A DNA stretch of 64,000 nt. It comes from Denitratimonas tolerans (GTDB lineage Bacteria; Pseudomonadota; Gammaproteobacteria; Xanthomonadales; Xanthomonadaceae). A program made the position numbers and the translations under genes. The notes under the pieces are model-generated. The model did no database searches. It was given only the letters and a program-made list of their open reading frames with translations, and had not been told where the DNA came from. Below are positions 46,601 to 56,598 of this stretch, piece after piece. Numbering within the stretch: the first letter of the stretch is position 1; each line of letters opens with the position of its first letter. Location of the stretch: contig NZ_JBBDHC010000006.1 of the NCBI RefSeq assembly GCF_037203605.1, forward strand, positions 120,903-184,902, given 5' to 3'.

Positions 46601-49541
46601 CCGGGCCGGCTGCCGATTCCGCGCTGCCCGGGAGCCGCGCAGGGGCCTGCCCCAGCGCCGCCAGCCTCTCCTCGATCTTGCGCAGGGATGGCGAGCCGGG
46701 CTCGATCCGCCGGCTGATTTCCAGCGCCTGCTGCCAGTGGCTGCGGGCCTGGTCGCGCCGGCCTTCCGCCAGCGCAAGTTCGCCGAGCTTTTCATGGTTG
46801 TTGAGGCGCACGCTCTGGCTGATCATCGTGTCCGGCGCGGCGGCAATTTCCCGCAGCGAGGATTCCATCAGATGCCTGGCCCGCGCCTTCTCGCCGCGCG
46901 CGATGTACACCTCACCCAAGGTGGTGATGGCGTTGTACACCGCATCGCTGGTGGCACCGTATTCTTCCCGCAGCGCGGCCACGATTTCTTCCATGTCGTC
47001 CTGAACCGCCTGGTCGGCCTGCCCCAGCCGCAGCTTCGCCTTGATCAGGACCATGCGTTCGGACAGCACCGGCAGGCCCTGGCGCAGGCCGATCTCGACC
47101 CGGCGCGCGAACAGGTCAACCACTTCCTGCCAGCCATTGCGGGCGTCGGTCCGTGCCGATGCCCGGGTGGCCAGCACGGCCGCCAGGTGGCCGACGGCTT
47201 TCATGGTTTCCTGATGGGCGGGACCGTACACCGACTCCAGCAGCGCAAGCCCGCGCCGCGCAATGGCCTCGGCCTCGTCGGAGCGCCCGATCTGGGAGTA
47301 GATGATGCCCTTCACCATCGAGGTGCGGACCGTTTCAGGGTGCGTATCGCCCAGCGCCTTGGCAAGGATGGCCTCGCCGCGCTGCACGAACTCCAGCGCG
47401 GTGACGGTGTCGCCCTGCCAGAAGTGCGCATAGCCCAACAGCTGCCAGGCCTTGCCGGTTTCCGGATGGTCTTCGCCCAGCAGCCGCCGCCGGCGGTCGA
47501 GCAGCGCGCTGGCCAATTCCACGGCGCGCTCATGCCGGCTCAGCTGCTTGAGCGTGGGAACCAGCTCGACCGTGGCCTCGTCGGCGATCAGCGGAGCGCG
47601 CTCGCGGGTCAGCTCGATGGCGCGCTCGAACGCCACTACCGCCAGCTCCTTGCGCGAGAACATGCTGGACCACTGGCCCTGCTGGATCAGCAGGGCGGCG
47701 AGCGGGCGGGGATCGCGGGACGCCATTTTTTCGGCACGCACCAGCGCCTGCTGCAGGGTTGCCTGGCCTTGCTCGATCCGCGCCATGCCCCACTGCGCCC
47801 GCGCCAGTTCGACCTCCAGCGCCAGGCCGGCCGATTCGCGCTCAGCGCGCGGCACGGCACCCAGGCGCTCCCGCCCGGCCTTCGCCGCTGCGGCGGCCAG
47901 GGCGTAGCGCGACTGGATGTTGAACAGATGTGCCATCGCCGCCTGGATCGACGCTTCCTGGTCGTCGCGCCCGACGCTGCGCGCCTGCGCTTCCTCCAGC
48001 AAGTCCATGGCATGCCGGTAGTCGCCCAGCGTCGTATAGCTGCGTGCCAGCACCAGCAGCATCAGGCTGGCGGTCCGCGCGTCCAGGCCTCCGCCGGCCT
48101 CGCCGCCGCGCAGGCTGGCCTCGGCGTCGCGCAGCATCGGTGCTGACATCAGCGGCGACTGCCCAAGCCCGCCGGTGGTCAGCGCATCGAAGGAGTTCTC
48201 GAACAGGCGACGCATCGCCTGCGCGGCCTGGGCATGGTCGCTGGCCTGATCGTGCAGGTACAGGCTGCTGCCGACGCCAGCGGCGACGCCCGCCAGCACA
48301 AGAATCGCAACCGCAGTGGCAACGCGGTTGCGGCGCAGGAACAGGCGCAGCCGGTATCCCGCCCGCGCGCGGCGCAGCGACACCGGCCGGTACGCCAGCC
48401 AGGCGCGCAGGTCGTCCTGCAGGTGTGCGATCGACGCCGGACGATCGGCCGGGTCCGGTGCCACGCAGGCCGAGACGATGGCATCCAGATCGCCCGCCAG
48501 CGCCTTCGCCAGCGCGCCCCGATCCCTGCAGCCGCGCAGCCGTGCGGCCTCGTCCAAGCCCCGGCGCGCCTCTTCGCTCGGCAGCGGCAGCGGCGTGCTC
48601 GCAGCGAACGTGTCGCCCGGTGCCGGGCCCACGCCGCACAGCAAGGCGCGCAGCATCACGCCCAGCGCGTGGATGTCCGAGGCCACGCTGTTGCCCTGGC
48701 TCGCCACCTCCGGCGCGGTGTAGCCGGGCGTCATCGCCACCTGCCGCACGCCGCCGTGGCTGCGCGCGGCCAGCGACGACAGGCCGAAATCGAGCAGGAT
48801 CGGGCGTCCGGAGTCATCCACCAGCACGTTCGACGGCTTCAGGTCACCGTGCAGCGCGCCCTTGCCGTGCGCGTAGCGCAGCCCCTCGCAGAGCCGGATG
48901 AACAGGGCCACGCGGGCGCGCAGGTCGAGGCGACGGCGGTCGCACCACTGGTCGATCGCCTCGCCCTGCACCCGCTGCATAGCGAACCACGGGCCGCCGT
49001 CGGCATCGACGCCGCCATCGAGCAGGGTGGCGATGTTCGGGTGTTCCAGCATCGCCAGCATGTCGCGCTCGTTGCGCAGCACTTCGGCCAGCACGGGCGT
49101 GGCGGCGTCCGCCTGGATGCACTTGAGCGCGACCGTCTGGGCGTACTGACCGTCGGCGCGGTGGGCCAGGTACACCCGCCCCATGCCGCCCGCGCCGATC
49201 ACCCCATCGATGCGCCAGACGCCCAGCCGGGACCCGATGCGGCGGTCGGCATCCGCGCCTGCGGACTCCTGCGGCGCGCAGTGGGAGAGGATCTTCTGCG
49301 GCGACTCCGGCAGCCCGTTCGCCTGCGCATCGGCGGCAAGCAGCCGCGCCACCCGCGCATGCAGTTCCGGATCGGACCGACGCAGGGATTCGAGCCGCTG
49401 CGCACGCGCACGCGGCGCCATGTCGGCACAGCGGTCAAACAGTTCCAGCGCCCGCGACTCAAGGCTCGCCACTTCGCTCCCCGCGCGCCTTTCGGCGCGC
49501 TCCGTCACGTCCCTGCCCGGCCTGCCGTTCCGGTTCGGCAT
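46590..49541 (-). CDS. Transmembrane Ser/Thr protein kinase with TPR-like repeats
   Basis: 983 aa. The kinase domain (about 106-375) has the Gly loop GVIGAGGMGRVYLA, the ATP-binding Lys in TVALKCI, the catalytic HGDLKPSNVLVD (HGD, so a non-RD kinase), DFGLSS and APE (YTAPEVAS). A single transmembrane helix is near 412-434, so the kinase is cytosolic. The remaining ~530 residues form TPR-like helical repeats, probably periplasmic. It faces the ECF sigma gene tail to tail. Signal and phosphorylation targets are unknown. Confidence 0.92.
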   Translation of the reverse strand: MPNRNGRPGRDVTERAERRAGSEVASLESRALELFDRCADMAPRARAQRLESLRRSDPELHARVARLLAADAQANGLPESPQKILSHCAPQESAGADADRRIGSRLGVWRIDGVIGAGGMGRVYLAHRADGQYAQTVALKCIQADAATPVLAEVLRNERDMLAMLEHPNIATLLDGGVDADGGPWFAMQRVQGEAIDQWCDRRRLDLRARVALFIRLCEGLRYAHGKGALHGDLKPSNVLVDDSGRPILLDFGLSSLAARSHGGVRQVAMTPGYTAPEVASQGNSVASDIHALGVMLRALLCGVGPAPGDTFAASTPLPLPSEEARRGLDEAARLRGCRDRGALAKALAGDLDAIVSACVAPDPADRPASIAHLQDDLRAWLAYRPVSLRRARAGYRLRLFLRRNRVATAVAILVLAGVAAGVGSSLYLHDQASDHAQAAQAMRRLFENSFDALTTGGLGQSPLMSAPMLRDAEASLRGGEAGGGLDARTASLMLLVLARSYTTLGDYRHAMDLLEEAQARSVGRDDQEASIQAAMAHLFNIQSRYALAAAAAKAGRERLGAVPRAERESAGLALEVELARAQWGMARIEQGQATLQQALVRAEKMASRDPRPLAALLIQQGQWSSMFSRKELAVVAFERAIELTRERAPLIADEATVELVPTLKQLSRHERAVELASALLDRRRRLLGEDHPETGKAWQLLGYAHFWQGDTVTALEFVQRGEAILAKALGDTHPETVRTSMVKGIIYSQIGRSDEAEAIARRGLALLESVYGPAHQETMKAVGHLAAVLATRASARTDARNGWQEVVDLFARRVEIGLRQGLPVLSERMVLIKAKLRLGQADQAVQDDMEEIVAALREEYGATSDAVYNAITTLGEVYIARGEKARARHLMESSLREIAAAPDTMISQSVRLNNHEKLGELALAEGRRDQARSHWQQALEISRRIEPGSPSLRKIEERLAALGQAPARLPGSAESAAGPVRE

Positions 49542-49628
49542 CGGCTCCGATGCTAGCTCCGGGCCAGCGGCGGCAGCCAGCGTGACGGGGATCGAAAGTG
49601 ACCGCCATCACACCCCGGCAAGCCGCCT

Positions 49629-51782
49629 TCAGCGCACGCCCAGCCGATCCAGCATGAAGGCGTACCACTCCGAGGTGCGGCGAAAGCGCACGTAGCGCCC
49701 GGTCTTGCCGCCGTGGCCGGCTTCCATGTCGGTGCGCAGCAGCAGCGGGTTGTCGTCGGTCTTGACGGCGCGCAGCCGGGCGACCCACTTGGCCGGCTCC
49801 CAGTACTGCACCTGCGAATCCCACAGGCCGGTGTCCACGTACAGCGCCGGGTAGTCCTGCGCCTTCACCTGGTCGTAGGGCGAATAGGAAAGCATGTACT
49901 CGTAGTACACCGGCTCGGCCGGGTTGCCCCATTCGTCGAACTCGTTGGTGGTGAGCGGGATGGAGGTGTCGAGCATGGTGGTGACCACGTCGACGAAGGG
50001 CACGCCGGCGTACATCACCGCATAGCGGTCCGGTGCCATGTTGGCGACCGCGCCCATCAGCAGGCCGCCGGCGCTGCCGCCGGCCGCCGCCACGCGATCC
50101 TTCGCGGCGTAGCCTTCGCGCACGAGGAAATCGGTGACGTCGATGAAGTCGGTGAAGCTGTTCTTCTTGTGCAGCAGCTTGCCGTCCTCGTACCAGTGCC
50201 GGCCCATCTCCTGACCGCCGCGGATATGGGCGATGGCGTAGGCCATGCCGCGATCGAGCAGGCTCGGTACCGCGAGGTTGAAGCGCGGATCGCTGGAGGC
50301 CCCGTAGGAGCCGTAGGCGTACTGCAGCAGCGCGGCGCGGCCGTTGCGCTCGAAGCCCTTGCGGTAGACCAGCGAAACGGGAATCTTCGTGCCATCGCGC
50401 GCCGGTGCCCAAAGCCGCTCGGTGGCGTACAGCGAGGCGTCGTAACCCAGCACCGGGTCGGTCTTGAGCAGGCGCCGCTCGCCGCTGGCGACATCCACCT
50501 CCCAGGTGCTCTGCGGCGTGGTCAGCGAGCTGTAGCCATAGCGCAGCCAGTGGGTGCCCGGCTCGGCGTTGGTCGAAAGCCCCATCACATAGGCCGGCTC
50601 GTCCGAGGCCACCAGGAACGAGTCGCCCGCCTTCGGAATCACCCGGACGCGGCGCAGGCCCTCGGAGCGCTCCTCGAAGGCGATGAAGTCGTCGAACAAC
50701 TCGAAGCCGCCGATGAAGGCATCCTCGCGATGGGCAATCCACTCCTGCCAGCGCGCGCGGTCGCCCACGTCGGCATCGGCGACGGTCATCAGGCGGTAGT
50801 TCGGAGCACGCCAGTCGGTGCGGATCACCCAGCGCCCGCCGAGGTGATCGGCGTCATAGAGGAAGTCACGCTGGCGCGGCGCGAACACGAACAGGCGCGA
50901 GGGATCGGCCAGCTCGGCGCAGCGCATCTCGGTGGAGACGGTGGCGCGCAGGTCGATGCACAAATAGCGCTCCGAGCGGGTGCGCGTGATCGACAGGTAG
51001 AAGGTCTCGTCGCCTTCCTCGTACACCAGGCGATCAGCCGCGGGTGCCGCGCCCACGCGGTGCTGCTTCACCCGGTATCCGAGCAGGGTTTCGGGATGGT
51101 TCTCGACGTAGTAGAGGGTTTCGTCGTCCGCGCCCCATACGAGGTTGGGCGCAATGCCGGCGACGCCGTCTTCATGCACCGCACCGGTCGCCAGATCCTT
51201 CACCTTGAGGACATACTGCCGGCGCCCCACGTCATCCTCGGCCCAGGCGATGCGGGCACCGCTCGGGCTGATCGCCCAGTCACCGATCTGGTAGTAGCTC
51301 TTGCCTTCGGCCAGGGCGTTGCCGTCGAGCAGGATCTCCTCGGGTGCCTCCATGCTGCCGCGACGGCGCGCATAGACCGGATACTCGCCGCCTTCCTCGA
51401 AGCGCACGTAGTACCACCAGCCCTTTTCCCGGTAGGGCACGCTGGCATCGTCCGCCTTGATGCGCCCGGTGATCTCGTCGAACAGGGCGTCGCGGGTGGC
51501 GGCCAGCGGTGTCATCACCGCGTCGGTGTAGGCGTTTTCCGCGTTCAGATACCCGATGACCTCGGGGTTCTCGCGGGTGTCGTCGCGCAGCCAGTACCAG
51601 GGATCCTCACGGCTGGCGCCGAACGGGGTCGTGATCTGGTGCGGGCGGGTGGCCGCCACGGGCGGTACCGGATCGCGCGCTGCTGCACTGTCCATTTCGT
51701 CATGCCGCGGTTGGGACGCACAGGCCGCCAGCACCAGGGTGGCGACGGCCAGAGCGCCAAGATACCCCCGCGCGCGCCTCAT
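49629..51782 (-). CDS. S9 family oligopeptidase (oligopeptidase B-like), lipoprotein signal
   Basis: 717 aa. The N-terminus looks like a lipoprotein signal (LVLAACAS, Cys about 21). A beta-propeller (about 60-430) precedes the alpha/beta-hydrolase domain, with Ser in AAGGSAGGLLMG, Asp in VDTGLWDSQV and His in EAGHGGKTG. It should cut short peptides after defined residues; oligopeptidase B prefers basic ones. The ATG overlaps the stop of the S9 gene upstream (ATGA). Confidence 0.92.
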   Translation of the reverse strand: MRRARGYLGALAVATLVLAACASQPRHDEMDSAAARDPVPPVAATRPHQITTPFGASREDPWYWLRDDTRENPEVIGYLNAENAYTDAVMTPLAATRDALFDEITGRIKADDASVPYREKGWWYYVRFEEGGEYPVYARRRGSMEAPEEILLDGNALAEGKSYYQIGDWAISPSGARIAWAEDDVGRRQYVLKVKDLATGAVHEDGVAGIAPNLVWGADDETLYYVENHPETLLGYRVKQHRVGAAPAADRLVYEEGDETFYLSITRTRSERYLCIDLRATVSTEMRCAELADPSRLFVFAPRQRDFLYDADHLGGRWVIRTDWRAPNYRLMTVADADVGDRARWQEWIAHREDAFIGGFELFDDFIAFEERSEGLRRVRVIPKAGDSFLVASDEPAYVMGLSTNAEPGTHWLRYGYSSLTTPQSTWEVDVASGERRLLKTDPVLGYDASLYATERLWAPARDGTKIPVSLVYRKGFERNGRAALLQYAYGSYGASSDPRFNLAVPSLLDRGMAYAIAHIRGGQEMGRHWYEDGKLLHKKNSFTDFIDVTDFLVREGYAAKDRVAAAGGSAGGLLMGAVANMAPDRYAVMYAGVPFVDVVTTMLDTSIPLTTNEFDEWGNPAEPVYYEYMLSYSPYDQVKAQDYPALYVDTGLWDSQVQYWEPAKWVARLRAVKTDDNPLLLRTDMEAGHGGKTGRYVRFRRTSEWYAFMLDRLGVR

Positions 51783-53944
51783 GGGTGCGCGCTCCGCGCC
51801 CCGAACAGGCGCTGTTTGAGGAAGGTGTAGGCCAGCGCCTGCATGTGGGCGCGCTGGCGGTTGTCGGCGGCACCGCCGTGTCCGCCCTCGATGTTCTCGT
51901 AGTAGGTCACGTCGTGGCCCTGCTCCATCATGCGCGCCATCATCTTGCGCGCGTGGCCCGGATGCACGCGGTCATCGCGGGTGGACGTGGTGAACAGCAC
52001 CGGCGGGTAGGTCACGCCCGGCCTCACGTTCTGGTAGGGCGAGAAGCTCTGGATGAACTCCCAGTCGGACGTGTCCGGATCGCCATACTCGGCCATCCAC
52101 GAAGCGCCGGCCAGGAGCTTGCTGTAGCGCTTCATGTCGAGCAGCGGCACCTGGCAGACCACCGCGCCGAAAAGCTCGGGATACAGCACGGTCATGTTGC
52201 CCATCAGAAGGCCGCCGTTGCTGCCGCCCTGGATACCCAGGTGCGCGGGCGAAGTGATCCCGCGCGCGATCAGGTCCTGCGCCACGGCGGCGAAATCCTC
52301 GTAGGCGCGGTGGCGGTTCTGCTTGAGCGCCGCCTGATGCCAGCGCGGGCCGTATTCGCCGCCGCCGCGGATGTTGGCGACGACGTAGACGCCGCCCTGC
52401 TCCAGCCAGCCGCGCCCCGCCGCCGCGCTGTAGCCGGGCGTGAGGGAAATCTCGAAGCCGCCGTAACCGTAGAGCAGGGTCGGGTTGCCGCCGTCCGCCG
52501 CCATGCCCTTGGGCGACACCATGAAATACGGCACCCGGGTGCCGTCCTTGCTGGTGGCGAAGTTCTGGCTGACTTCGAAGCGGCTGGCGTCGAAGAATGC
52601 CGGCAGCTGCTTGAGCAGGGTCGGTGCCGGCCCGCCGATCGTGCCCAGATAGAGCGAGGTCGGGGTGAGGTAGTCGTTGACGGTCAGGAAGAAGTCGTTG
52701 GACTCCTCGTCATCCACCGCGCTGATGCTCACCGTGCCGAACTGCGGCAGGTGCGGGAGCGGCTCGCGCGCCCAGGCATCGCCGCCCGGTGTGACGAGGT
52801 AGATGCGGTTCTTCACGTCTTCGAGCACGTTGATGTAGAAGTGATCCTTCGTGCGGCCGAAGCCGGCCAGCGAGCTGCGCGCGTCGGGCGCATAAACCAC
52901 CGACAGATCGCGCTTGCCGGCCATGAAGTCGTCGAACTTGGCCGCCAGCAGCGCGCCCTGCGGGTAGGTGACGCCGTCCACGGTCCAGGGTTCGCGCAAC
53001 TCCAGGGTCAGCCATTCGCGCGAGACGCCGGCCTGCGCGCTGTTGGGCACCTCCACCTTGGCCAGGCTGCCGTCGGCGCGGCGCTGGAACAGCTCGTTGT
53101 CGTAGAAGGCCAGCGCGCGATACACGAAGTCGCGCTCGAAGCCCGGCGTGCTGTCGTGATAGGCGCCGATGGACATGTCGGTCGGCTGACCTTCGTACAC
53201 CACGCGGGCCTGTTCCATGGGCGTGCCGCGCTTCCACTCCTTCACGATGCGGGCGTAGCCCGAGGTGGTCATCGAACCCTCACCGAAATCGGTGGCGACG
53301 TAGACGGTGTCGGCGTCGATCCAGGACAGCGAACCCTTGGCCTCGGGGCGGAAGAAACCGTCCTTCAGCCAGGTCTTGTTCTCCAGATCGAACTCGCGGC
53401 TCACGTCGGCATCGGCACCGCCGCGCGAGAGATCGACCAGGCAGCGGCGATAGGGTTCGCCCCTGACCTTCGGGCGCAGGCAGTTGGCTCCGTGCCACAC
53501 CCAGTTTTCCCCTTCCTGCGCATTGAGCGCATCCAGGTCGATCAGGGTTTCCCAGGCCGGACTGGGCTTGCGGTATTCATCGAGCGTGGTGCGACGCCAG
53601 AGGCCGCGCTGGTTGGTCCGGTCGGTCCAGAAATTGTAGACGTAGTCGCCCTGCTTGTAGACGTAGGGAATCTTGTCGTCCGAGTCGAGGATGGCGAGCA
53701 GATCGTTTTCCAGCGCGGCGAATCCGGCATCGGCCTCGATCGCGGCCTTCGACTCCGCGTTGCGGGCGCGCACCCAGTCGAGCGCGGTGTCGCCACCCAC
53801 ATCCTCCAGCCACAGGTAGGGATCTTCGACCTGTGGCGCAGCGGCCGGCGCACCGGCGTCGGCGGGCTGCTCCGGCTTCACCGGCGCACAGGCGGACAGG
53901 ACGACCAGCCCGGCCGACAGCCAGGCAAGGGGAAGACGCGACAT
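51779..53944 (-). CDS. S9 prolyl oligopeptidase-like peptidase, lipoprotein signal
   Basis: 721 aa. The lipobox is LSAC (Cys about 19). A beta-propeller domain is followed by the catalytic domain: Ser in IQGGSNGGLLMG, Asp in TSTRDDRVHPGH and His in EGGHGGAA. This pattern is that of prolyl oligopeptidases, which cut after Pro in short peptides. ATG 53944 is preceded by GGAG. It is coupled to the second S9 gene, so both peptidases are made together, probably for periplasmic peptide use. Confidence 0.93.
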   Translation of the reverse strand: MSRLPLAWLSAGLVVLSACAPVKPEQPADAGAPAAAPQVEDPYLWLEDVGGDTALDWVRARNAESKAAIEADAGFAALENDLLAILDSDDKIPYVYKQGDYVYNFWTDRTNQRGLWRRTTLDEYRKPSPAWETLIDLDALNAQEGENWVWHGANCLRPKVRGEPYRRCLVDLSRGGADADVSREFDLENKTWLKDGFFRPEAKGSLSWIDADTVYVATDFGEGSMTTSGYARIVKEWKRGTPMEQARVVYEGQPTDMSIGAYHDSTPGFERDFVYRALAFYDNELFQRRADGSLAKVEVPNSAQAGVSREWLTLELREPWTVDGVTYPQGALLAAKFDDFMAGKRDLSVVYAPDARSSLAGFGRTKDHFYINVLEDVKNRIYLVTPGGDAWAREPLPHLPQFGTVSISAVDDEESNDFFLTVNDYLTPTSLYLGTIGGPAPTLLKQLPAFFDASRFEVSQNFATSKDGTRVPYFMVSPKGMAADGGNPTLLYGYGGFEISLTPGYSAAAGRGWLEQGGVYVVANIRGGGEYGPRWHQAALKQNRHRAYEDFAAVAQDLIARGITSPAHLGIQGGSNGGLLMGNMTVLYPELFGAVVCQVPLLDMKRYSKLLAGASWMAEYGDPDTSDWEFIQSFSPYQNVRPGVTYPPVLFTTSTRDDRVHPGHARKMMARMMEQGHDVTYYENIEGGHGGAADNRQRAHMQALAYTFLKQRLFGARSAHP

Positions 53945-54054
53945 GGGGAGACTCCGCGATTCATGGACCGCCAACGCTACCACGGCCTCGCCGCTGCGGC
54001 CCTTGGCCGGAAGTCATGCCGGCGCGCCGGCGGGAGGCGCGCCGGGCCGGGCCG

Positions 54055-54807
54055 CTATCCGATGGTGTAGCCGCCGTCGACCACGAGGTCCTGCCCGTAG
54101 ATGTTCTTGGCCGCATCCGAGGCCAGGAATACCGAGGCTTCGGCAATGTCGGCCGGCTCACCGAAGGCTCCCTGCATCAGGCGCGCGTTGATGCCTTCGG
54201 CCACCTTGCCCAGCACCTCGGGCGGCAGGCCGACCGTGCCCCACAGCGGCGTGGCGACGGGGCCGGGGGCGATGGAGTTGACCCGGATGCCGCGCGGAGC
54301 CAGCTCGGCCGCCAGCGTCTGCGCCAGCGACTTCAGCGCCGCCTTGCTGGCACTGTAGATGGCCAGGCCCGGGAAGCCGACCTGGGTGAGGAAGGTGGTG
54401 ATGAACTGGATCGATGAGCCTTTCGCCATGTGCGGCAGGAACAGGCGCGCGGTTTCCGCCGCCGCGTAGAAGTTGATCGAGAACTGGGCATCGAAGGCTT
54501 CCCGGGTGCTGTTCTCGAACGACACCACGCGCGCGATGCCGGCGTTGGGCACCAGCACGTCGACGCGGCCGTGCGTCTCGACCGTGCGCCGCACCAGCCG
54601 ATCGAGATCCGCGGCGACAGTGGCATCGCCGGCAATCGCCGTCACCCGCCCCGGATGCGCCGCCGCCAGCGCATCGAGCGCCGACCCGGTGCGGGCGAAC
54701 GCCACCACGCGCGCGCCCTCGGCCACATAGCGCGAGACGATGGCATGACCGATGCCGCTGCTCGCCCCGGTGACGACCGCGACCTTTCCCTCCAGACGCT
54801 GCTGCAT
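54055..54807 (-). CDS. Short-chain dehydrogenase/reductase
   Basis: 250 aa. The classical SDR layout is present: TGASSGIG cofactor loop (13-20), NAG (VLVPNAGIARV), catalytic Ser about 140 and YSASK around 152, and VNSIAPGPVATP after it. It is likely a soluble NAD(P)-dependent oxidoreductase. AAGGAAG precedes the ATG. It lies downstream of the TPP-enzyme cluster on the same strand, but a 113-base gap with a small palindrome separates them. The substrate is unknown. Confidence 0.9.
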   Translation of the reverse strand: MQQRLEGKVAVVTGASSGIGHAIVSRYVAEGARVVAFARTGSALDALAAAHPGRVTAIAGDATVAADLDRLVRRTVETHGRVDVLVPNAGIARVVSFENSTREAFDAQFSINFYAAAETARLFLPHMAKGSSIQFITTFLTQVGFPGLAIYSASKAALKSLAQTLAAELAPRGIRVNSIAPGPVATPLWGTVGLPPEVLGKVAEGINARLMQGAFGEPADIAEASVFLASDAAKNIYGQDLVVDGGYTIG

Positions 54808-54874
54808 GGTGCTCTTCCTTCAATGCCGTGACGGCGACAGGCCGGCAGCATCCCGCGCGGACCGGACGCGGGCA

Positions 54875-54888
54875 TTGACTCCGGTCAA
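54875..54888. promoter_or_regulatory. Short palindrome upstream of the SDR gene
   Basis: TTGAC and GTCAA arms flank a TCCG centre, in the gap between the TPP-enzyme gene and the SDR gene. It could be an operator. It is short, so chance is a real alternative. Confidence 0.3.
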
Positions 54889-54920
54889 GCCGGATCGCGA
54901 TGGCGTTGGCCGCGCGCCAC

Positions 54921-56582
54921 CTACGGCGCCACCTTGCGCCGGATCGCGTGCGCCAGCGTCGGCGGCAGGCTCGGCAGCGAGCGCAGCATCCAGGGCAGGA
55001 TGCGGCGCTTGGTGCCGCCCAGCGATTCGGGAACCATCGCCTCGATCAGGTGCGGGCCGGGCGTGGCGAGCGCGTGTTCGAAGGCCTTGTTGAAACCTTC
55101 GGCGCTGGTCACGCGCGCCGCCGGCACGCCCATGCCCTGGGCGATGTGGGTGAAGTTGAGCACGGGGCCGTGGAGGTCGAGCTGGGACTTGGCCTTGGGG
55201 CTGATCTTCGTATCCGCGCCGACCCGTTCCAGCTCGACGTTGAGCACCGAGTAGGAGGCGTTGTTGAAGATGATCGAAATGACGTGCAGCGTCTCGCGCG
55301 CCATGGTCCACAGCGCCTGGATGGTGAACATGGCGGCGCCGTCGCCGGCCAGCGCGATGACCGGGCGCTCCGGGCAGGCGACCGCAGCGCCCGTCGCGCT
55401 GGGCAGGCCCTGGCCGATGGCGCCGCCGGTCAGCGTGATGAGGTCGTGGCGCGGCGCGCCCCGGGTCATCGCGGCCAGCATCAGGCTGGAGGTGATGCCC
55501 TCGTCCACCACGATGGCGTTTTCCGGCAGGAGATGGCCGACCGCCTTGCAGACCTTGGCGGCGGTGAGCTTTCCGCGCGGGCGCGAGGGGCGTTCGGCGG
55601 CCTGCAGCATCGGCTCGGCGGCCTGCGCGCCGAGCGCGGCCACCAGCTTCTCCAGGCTCGCCACCGCGTCTTGCGTGGGCGAGGCCAGGGTATGCACGGC
55701 GCAGGTCTCGGGAACCAGATCGCTCTTTCTTCCCGGATAGGCGAAGAACGACACCGGCGACTTGGCGTCCACCAGGATCAGGTGATCGAGCGCGGAGAGC
55801 TGCAGCGAAGCCAGCTCGGCCAGATAGGCGATGCGCTCCACCGGCGGCAGGCCGGCGCCGCGCGCAAGGCGCGTGGGGAAGGTTTCGCAGTGCAGCTTCA
55901 CGCCGGATTTCGCGGCGATGCGCGCGGCGGCGAGGAGGCCCGGCTCGCGCAGCGCGGCGCCGCCCAGCAGCAGCGCAACCTTGCCGCCGGCGCGGATCGC
56001 ATCGGCGACGGCCGCCACGGTCGCATCGTCTGCCGCCGCGGGGGCGGGCGGCGGCGGCGGCGGATGCGGCACCCCGCCCTCGCCCCAGGACACGTCCGCC
56101 GGCAGGATCAGGGTGGCGACCTGGCCCGGCAGCCCGCGCGCGGCGGCGATGGCGTCCACGGCGTCCTTGCACAGTTCGGCGGTGGTCATCGAGGTGCGCA
56201 CGAAGCCGGGCGAGACGTTGCGCGCCACGGTCTCGATGTCGGACTGCAGCTGGGCGTCGTACTTGACGTGGAAGGTGGCGTGGTCGCCGACGATGTTGAC
56301 GATCGGCACCTTGCCCTTGCGCGCATTGTGCAGGTTCGCAAGACCATTGCCCAGGCCGCAGCCCAGGTGCAGCAGGGTCGCCGCCGGCCTGTCGGCCATG
56401 CGCGCGTAGCCGTCCGCGGCGCCGGTCGCCACGCCCTCGAACAGCGCCAGCACCGCGCGCATGCGCGGCTCGGCGTCGAGCGCGGCGACGAAGTGCATCT
56501 CGCTGGTGCCGGGGTTGGAAAAGCAGACCTCGATGCCGGCGTCGGCCAGGGTCTTCATCAGGGCGTGTGCACCGTTGGGCAT
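54921..56582 (-). CDS. TPP-dependent acetolactate synthase-like / 2-oxoacid decarboxylase-like enzyme
   Basis: 553 aa. The three TPP-enzyme domains are present: a pyrimidine domain with the activating Glu in LFEGVATGAADGYARM, a central domain, and a PP domain with GDGAAMFTIQALWTMARE and FNNASYSVLN. It belongs to the 'acetolactate synthase-like' group rather than true IlvB, and has no regulatory-subunit gene beside it. With an LldD-type oxidase 16 bases upstream, decarboxylation of a 2-oxoacid (as benzoylformate decarboxylase does) is plausible. The actual substrate cannot be read from sequence. Confidence 0.85.
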   Translation of the reverse strand: MPNGAHALMKTLADAGIEVCFSNPGTSEMHFVAALDAEPRMRAVLALFEGVATGAADGYARMADRPAATLLHLGCGLGNGLANLHNARKGKVPIVNIVGDHATFHVKYDAQLQSDIETVARNVSPGFVRTSMTTAELCKDAVDAIAAARGLPGQVATLILPADVSWGEGGVPHPPPPPPAPAAADDATVAAVADAIRAGGKVALLLGGAALREPGLLAAARIAAKSGVKLHCETFPTRLARGAGLPPVERIAYLAELASLQLSALDHLILVDAKSPVSFFAYPGRKSDLVPETCAVHTLASPTQDAVASLEKLVAALGAQAAEPMLQAAERPSRPRGKLTAAKVCKAVGHLLPENAIVVDEGITSSLMLAAMTRGAPRHDLITLTGGAIGQGLPSATGAAVACPERPVIALAGDGAAMFTIQALWTMARETLHVISIIFNNASYSVLNVELERVGADTKISPKAKSQLDLHGPVLNFTHIAQGMGVPAARVTSAEGFNKAFEHALATPGPHLIEAMVPESLGGTKRRILPWMLRSLPSLPPTLAHAIRRKVAP

Positions 56583-56598
56583 GGCTCGTTCTCGCAGC

